A DNA stretch of 64,000 nucleotides from an uncultured Gammaproteobacteria bacterium. Its GTDB lineage: Bacteria > Pseudomonadota > Gammaproteobacteria > Pseudomonadales > Ketobacteraceae. Positions 60,706-64,000 of this stretch are shown one piece after another. The translations under genes and the position numbers were made by a program. The stretch spans positions 124,001-188,000 of the forward strand of contig CAJXZM010000001.1 in assembly GCA_913063125.1 (NCBI GenBank), given 5' to 3'. The notes under the pieces were generated by a model. That model ran no database searches. It worked only from the letters and a program-made list of their open reading frames with translations, and was not told the DNA's origin. The stretch's first letter is position 1. Every line of letters begins with the position of its first letter.

Positions 60706-62121
60706 ATGCAAAATACACTTGTGATGGTCGTAGAAGATGACGCCAGTTTGCGAGAAGCCATTGTTGATACATTGGAGATGGATGATATCTCAGTGATCGA
60801 GGCGTCAGACGGAGAAGAGGCGTTAGCGTTATTGAAGCAGAACAATGTTTCTTTAGTGGTATCTGATGTCAATATGCCTCGTTTAGATGGCTACCAGTTG
60901 TTGCGAAAAATGGCGACAGAGTGGCCAGAGTTACCGGTACTGATCATGACGGCTTATGGAAGTATTTCTAATGCTGTAGAAGCTATCCAAAATGGTGCTA
61001 TTGATTATATGGAAAAGCCATTTTCTACCCAGACATTGTTAGGTACAGTTCGACGACACCTACCGATAGAAAAACCAGAAAATAGCGATGATCCTGTGGC
61101 GGTAGATCCCGAGACGGTTCGCTTGTTTCAGCTCGCAAAAAAAGTTGCAAGTACAGACTCAACAGTGATGATTATGGGGGAAAGTGGGACGGGTAAAGAA
61201 GTACTTGCCCGATTTATCCACAATAATTCAAGTCGATTGGATAAACCGTTTATCGCCATTAATTGTGCAGCCATTCCTGAGAATATGATGGAAGCTATGT
61301 TATTTGGGCATGAAAAAGGAGCCTTTACTGGTGCTCACCAAAGCCATGCAGGTAAGTTTGAGTTAGCGAACGGAGGTACCTTACTGTTAGATGAGATCTC
61401 TGAAATGGATGTGAACCTACAAGCGAAACTGCTTCGAGTGTTGCAAGAGCGTGAAGTAGAGCGTATAGGGGGCAAAAAACCGATTCCATTAGATGTTCGT
61501 GTGTTAGCCACAACCAACCGAAATCTAAAAGAATCCGTTGAAGACGGCTCGTTTCGCGAAGATTTATTTTATCGCTTAAATGTATTCCCTTTGCGCTGGA
61601 AGCCTCTACGTGAAAGAAAGGGGGACATTGTTCCATTAGCGGAGCGGATCCTATTGGATAAGTATTCAGTTTCTACAGCCGCGTCAAAAAATGGACATAT
61701 GCCATTATCGTGGTCTTTGGATGAATCTGCTAAGAAGCGGCTGATTGCTCACCAGTGGCCAGGAAATATTCGCGAATTAGATAATGTGATGCAGCGAGCA
61801 ATGATCTTGGCAACAGGGGCAGTTATCAAAGAAGACGATATCTTTATACCGGAAGATGACTTGCCATTTCAGAATGCCTCCCAGGCGGCAATGCCAACAA
61901 ATGTTACAACACTGGTTGGGGCCCCTTTACATGCGGTACCTGCAGCCAGTGGCTTGGGTGAGGACTTAAAACAACGCGAATTTGAAGTGATATTGGAAAC
62001 CTTAAGGGAGGAGGGGGGAAGTAAAAAGAATACGGCTAGCAAGTTGGGTATAAGCCCGCGAACGTTACGTTACAAATTAGCACGTATGAGAGAGTCAGGC
62101 ATTGATTTTGAGGTAGCCTAA
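60706..62121 (+). CDS. fleR: FleR, sigma-54 response regulator
   Basis: The 471-residue NtrC-type regulator has a receiver with the phosphorylation aspartate in VVSDVNMPRLDG, a AAA+ domain with GESGTGKEVL and GAFTGAH, and a C-terminal Fis-type helix-turn-helix (NTASKLGISPRTLRYKLARM). Phosphorylated FleR activates class III flagellar promoters such as flgB, flgF and fliE. It follows fleS by 54 bases. Confidence 0.95.
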   Translation: MQNTLVMVVEDDASLREAIVDTLEMDDISVIEASDGEEALALLKQNNVSLVVSDVNMPRLDGYQLLRKMATEWPELPVLIMTAYGSISNAVEAIQNGAIDYMEKPFSTQTLLGTVRRHLPIEKPENSDDPVAVDPETVRLFQLAKKVASTDSTVMIMGESGTGKEVLARFIHNNSSRLDKPFIAINCAAIPENMMEAMLFGHEKGAFTGAHQSHAGKFELANGGTLLLDEISEMDVNLQAKLLRVLQEREVERIGGKKPIPLDVRVLATTNRNLKESVEDGSFREDLFYRLNVFPLRWKPLRERKGDIVPLAERILLDKYSVSTAASKNGHMPLSWSLDESAKKRLIAHQWPGNIRELDNVMQRAMILATGAVIKEDDIFIPEDDLPFQNASQAAMPTNVTTLVGAPLHAVPAASGLGEDLKQREFEVILETLREEGGSKKNTASKLGISPRTLRYKLARMRESGIDFEVA

Positions 62122-62127
62122 GAGTTG

Positions 62128-62143
62128 TGGCACGGATATTGAA
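62128..62143 (+). promoter_or_regulatory. Sigma-54-like promoter of fliE
   Basis: TGGCAC (62128-62133) is a perfect -24 element. The -12 element TTGAA (62139-62143) has A in place of the important C. The spacing is correct. It lies between fleR and fliE and may be a weak or activator-dependent promoter. Confidence 0.5.
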
Positions 62144-62208
62144 CCTATCGAGTTAAGAATCAATAAACTGTAAGTTTTTTGACACACATAACCAGAGCGG
62201 TGAATAAG

Positions 62209-62562
62209 ATGGATGTATCCACAAAGATGAACAGTATGCTTGCCCAAATGAAAGCGATGGAGCAAGCCGCATCTATGGACAAGGCACCCAATATTGGCGG
62301 TGGCCTGAATCCTGTCTCTCCGACATCACAAAGCTCTCCGTCTGATTTTGCCAATGTATTTAAAAGCGCCATTGATAGCGTCAATGAGATCCAAAAGGAA
62401 TCGGGTGCGCTAAGCACGGGTTATATCAATGGCGACCCAACTATAGATATAACCCGTGTTATGGTTGCAAATCAAAAGTCGGGACTAGCGTTTCAATCAA
62501 TGCTTCAAGTTAGAAATAAATTAGTTGAGTCTTATAAAGAAGTCATGAATATGTCTATTTAG
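62209..62562 (+). CDS. fliE: FliE, MS-ring to rod junction protein
   Basis: The 117-residue protein is helical, with FANVFKSAIDSVNEIQKES and a C-terminal FQSMLQVRNKLVESYKEVMNM helix typical of FliE. It joins the MS ring made by FliF to the rod. The start is uncertain: ATG 62209 gives the expected length, and an in-frame GTG at 62200 is possible. fliF follows. Confidence 0.95.
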   Translation: MDVSTKMNSMLAQMKAMEQAASMDKAPNIGGGLNPVSPTSQSSPSDFANVFKSAIDSVNEIQKESGALSTGYINGDPTIDITRVMVANQKSGLAFQSMLQVRNKLVESYKEVMNMSI

Positions 62563-62639
62563 TTAGAACATATTTAGCTGCTTTATCCCTTCTCTATTGT
62601 TATTAATGTTTTTTTTCTAGTAGTAAAGCGAGTATTACC

Positions 62640-64000
62640 ATGGCTGATGATTTAATCGATGAACCCAATAAATCCCCCTCTGCATCATTTGCCGTTATGG
62701 AAGGGTTTGGTGATTTGGGTGGGTTGAAACAAGTTGGGTTAATGGTTGGGCTCGCATTTAGCGTGGCGTTTGGTTTTTGGATAGTGTTGTGGTCACAGGA
62801 AGCGGATTACCGCCCGTTTTATACAGATATTAGTCATTTGGAAGCAGGACAAGTTGCTGACCTTCTGCAAAAAGAAGAGATTAAATTTAAGATTGATACC
62901 AACAGTAATATGTTAATGGTCGAAGCTTCTCGGATTCATGATGCGCGTTTACTACTTGCTGCAGAGGGCTTCCCCTCTGGAAATACATTGGGTTATGAAT
63001 TATTAGATAAAGAGCAGTCTTTTGGTACTAGTCAGTTTATGGAAAAGGCACGTTATTATCGCAGCATTGAAGGGGAGTTAGCGCGCACTGTTGCCAGCAT
63101 GAATCGCGTGAGAGCGGCGCGAGTGCATTTGGCCATTCCTAAACGCTCTGTTTTTCTTGGTGACAACCGAAAAACAACCGCATCAGTTTTTTTGGAGCTA
63201 TATTCTGGACATTCATTGGAAAAAATGAATGTCGCGGCCATTGTGCATATGGTGGCATCCAGTGTTCCAGAGTTACGAGAATCTGATGTTACGGTGGTTG
63301 ACCAGCGAGGGCAGCTGTTATCACAAGATGATGAGAATACAGACATCGCTTTAGCCGCTAAGAATTTTGAATATTCTCGCAATGTAGAAAAATTATATAA
63401 TGATCGTATCAACGGTATTTTGGAACCCATATTAGGGTATGGCAATTATCGCGTGCAGGTTTCTACGGAGATTGATTTTAGTGTTACGGAACAGACGGCA
63501 GAATTGTTCAACCCTGATTTACCGGCTATGCGAAGTGAACAAACACTCAATGAATTTTCGGGTTCTGGTGGCGCAGCAGGTATTCCTGGAGCTTTATCCA
63601 ATCAACCACCAGGAGCGGTAACCGTACCTGAACAGGCAGGAGCAGGTGGTGCGGCGGCGGGTGCTGGCGATGGTAATGTTAGAAGACAAGCAACGCGTAA
63701 TTTCGAATTAGATCGAACTATTAGCCATACAAAAAATCAAGTAGGGAAATTGGTACGATTATCGGTAGCCGTTGTCGTAGATGATCGTCTGGTGCCTCAA
63801 GCCCCCGGAACGGATGGCAAATCTTCACCCGTAAAACAGCGTTTAGCAGACTCAGAAATTGAACGTATAAATATTTTGGTTAAAAATGCGGTAGGTTATA
63901 GCGCAGCGAGAGGGGATAGTATCTCGATAGTTAATCAAGCATTTGCTCCGATTGTAGAAAGAACCCAGGCAGACATTCCTCCTATTGAATGGTATGAGAA
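62640..64000 (+). CDS. fliF: FliF, MS-ring protein, 3' end outside window
   Basis: The frame is open from ATG 62640 to the window edge, about 453 residues. It has an N-terminal membrane helix (VGLMVGLAFSVAFGFWIVLW, about 33-52), then YRPFYTDISHLEAGQVADLL, the ring-building domains and VHLAIPKRSVF. A long glycine/alanine-rich loop follows. FliF forms the MS ring in the inner membrane. The second membrane helix and the FliG-binding tail lie beyond the window. Confidence 0.97.
   Translation, partial: MADDLIDEPNKSPSASFAVMEGFGDLGGLKQVGLMVGLAFSVAFGFWIVLWSQEADYRPFYTDISHLEAGQVADLLQKEEIKFKIDTNSNMLMVEASRIHDARLLLAAEGFPSGNTLGYELLDKEQSFGTSQFMEKARYYRSIEGELARTVASMNRVRAARVHLAIPKRSVFLGDNRKTTASVFLELYSGHSLEKMNVAAIVHMVASSVPELRESDVTVVDQRGQLLSQDDENTDIALAAKNFEYSRNVEKLYNDRINGILEPILGYGNYRVQVSTEIDFSVTEQTAELFNPDLPAMRSEQTLNEFSGSGGAAGIPGALSNQPPGAVTVPEQAGAGGAAAGAGDGNVRRQATRNFELDRTISHTKNQVGKLVRLSVAVVVDDRLVPQAPGTDGKSSPVKQRLADSEIERINILVKNAVGYSAARGDSISIVNQAFAPIVERTQADIPPIEWYE

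Overview
The window looks like the chromosome of a marine-type gammaproteobacterium with a polar flagellum, carrying an integrated mobile element at its left end. The flagellar regulators FleQ and FleS/FleR, the near-consensus sigma-54 and FliA promoter motifs and the AT-leaning base composition fit the Pseudomonas/Marinobacter/Oceanospirillales style of polar flagellum. I cannot name the species.

Positions 1 to about 9,020 hold the right end of an integrative element. It has a serine recombinase cut by the window edge, a large protein joining a helicase-like and a primase-like half, several small unknown genes, a metallophosphoesterase operon and a tyrosine integrase. The integrase gene lies beside repeated arm-type sites. 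The element ends inside the anticodon loop of a tRNA-Arg(CCT) gene, of which only the 5' half remains here. Two genes of the element are diverged relatives, and one of them is interrupted by an in-frame TGA.

Positions 9,190 to 14,218 hold ordinary chromosomal genes: a pair of acyl-CoA dehydrogenases with a structured palindromic repeat between them, then an arsS-type radical SAM gene coupled to two transferases.

Positions 14,271 to 37,620 hold the flagellar and chemotaxis genes. A YcgR-like PilZ gene, flgN, flgM and flgA lie on the minus strand. cheV-cheR, flgBCDEFGHIJKL, two flagellin genes, flaG, fliD, fliS and a fliT-like gene lie on the plus strand. Sigma-54 motifs precede flgB, flgF and fliD. 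FliA motifs precede flgM and the second flagellin gene.

Positions 37,672 to 57,160 hold a large accessory island between fliT and fleQ, the usual place for flagellin-modification genes. Its first part encodes a sugar aminotransferase, an HMW1C-like (GT41) protein glycosyltransferase, a methyltransferase and a split transketolase. A secreted C1q-like/fibrinogen-like protein follows. A minus-strand operon encodes an NfuA-N-like protein, a B12/radical-SAM protein with its two domains in permuted order, a PglD-like acyltransferase and an FkbM methyltransferase. The last part is an acyl-processing operon: acyl carrier protein, AMP ligase, LuxE-like and LuxC-like proteins, FabZ-like dehydratase, GMC oxidoreductase, a possible small subunit and an SDR. 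I infer that the island builds an unusual acylated or aldehyde-derived glycan and attaches it to flagellin. It is the best candidate in the window for an undescribed system.

Positions 57,371 to 64,000 return to the flagellar regulon with fleQ, fleS, fleR, fliE and the start of fliF. A second copy of the structured repeat and a 29-bp tandem repeat lie between fleQ and fleS.
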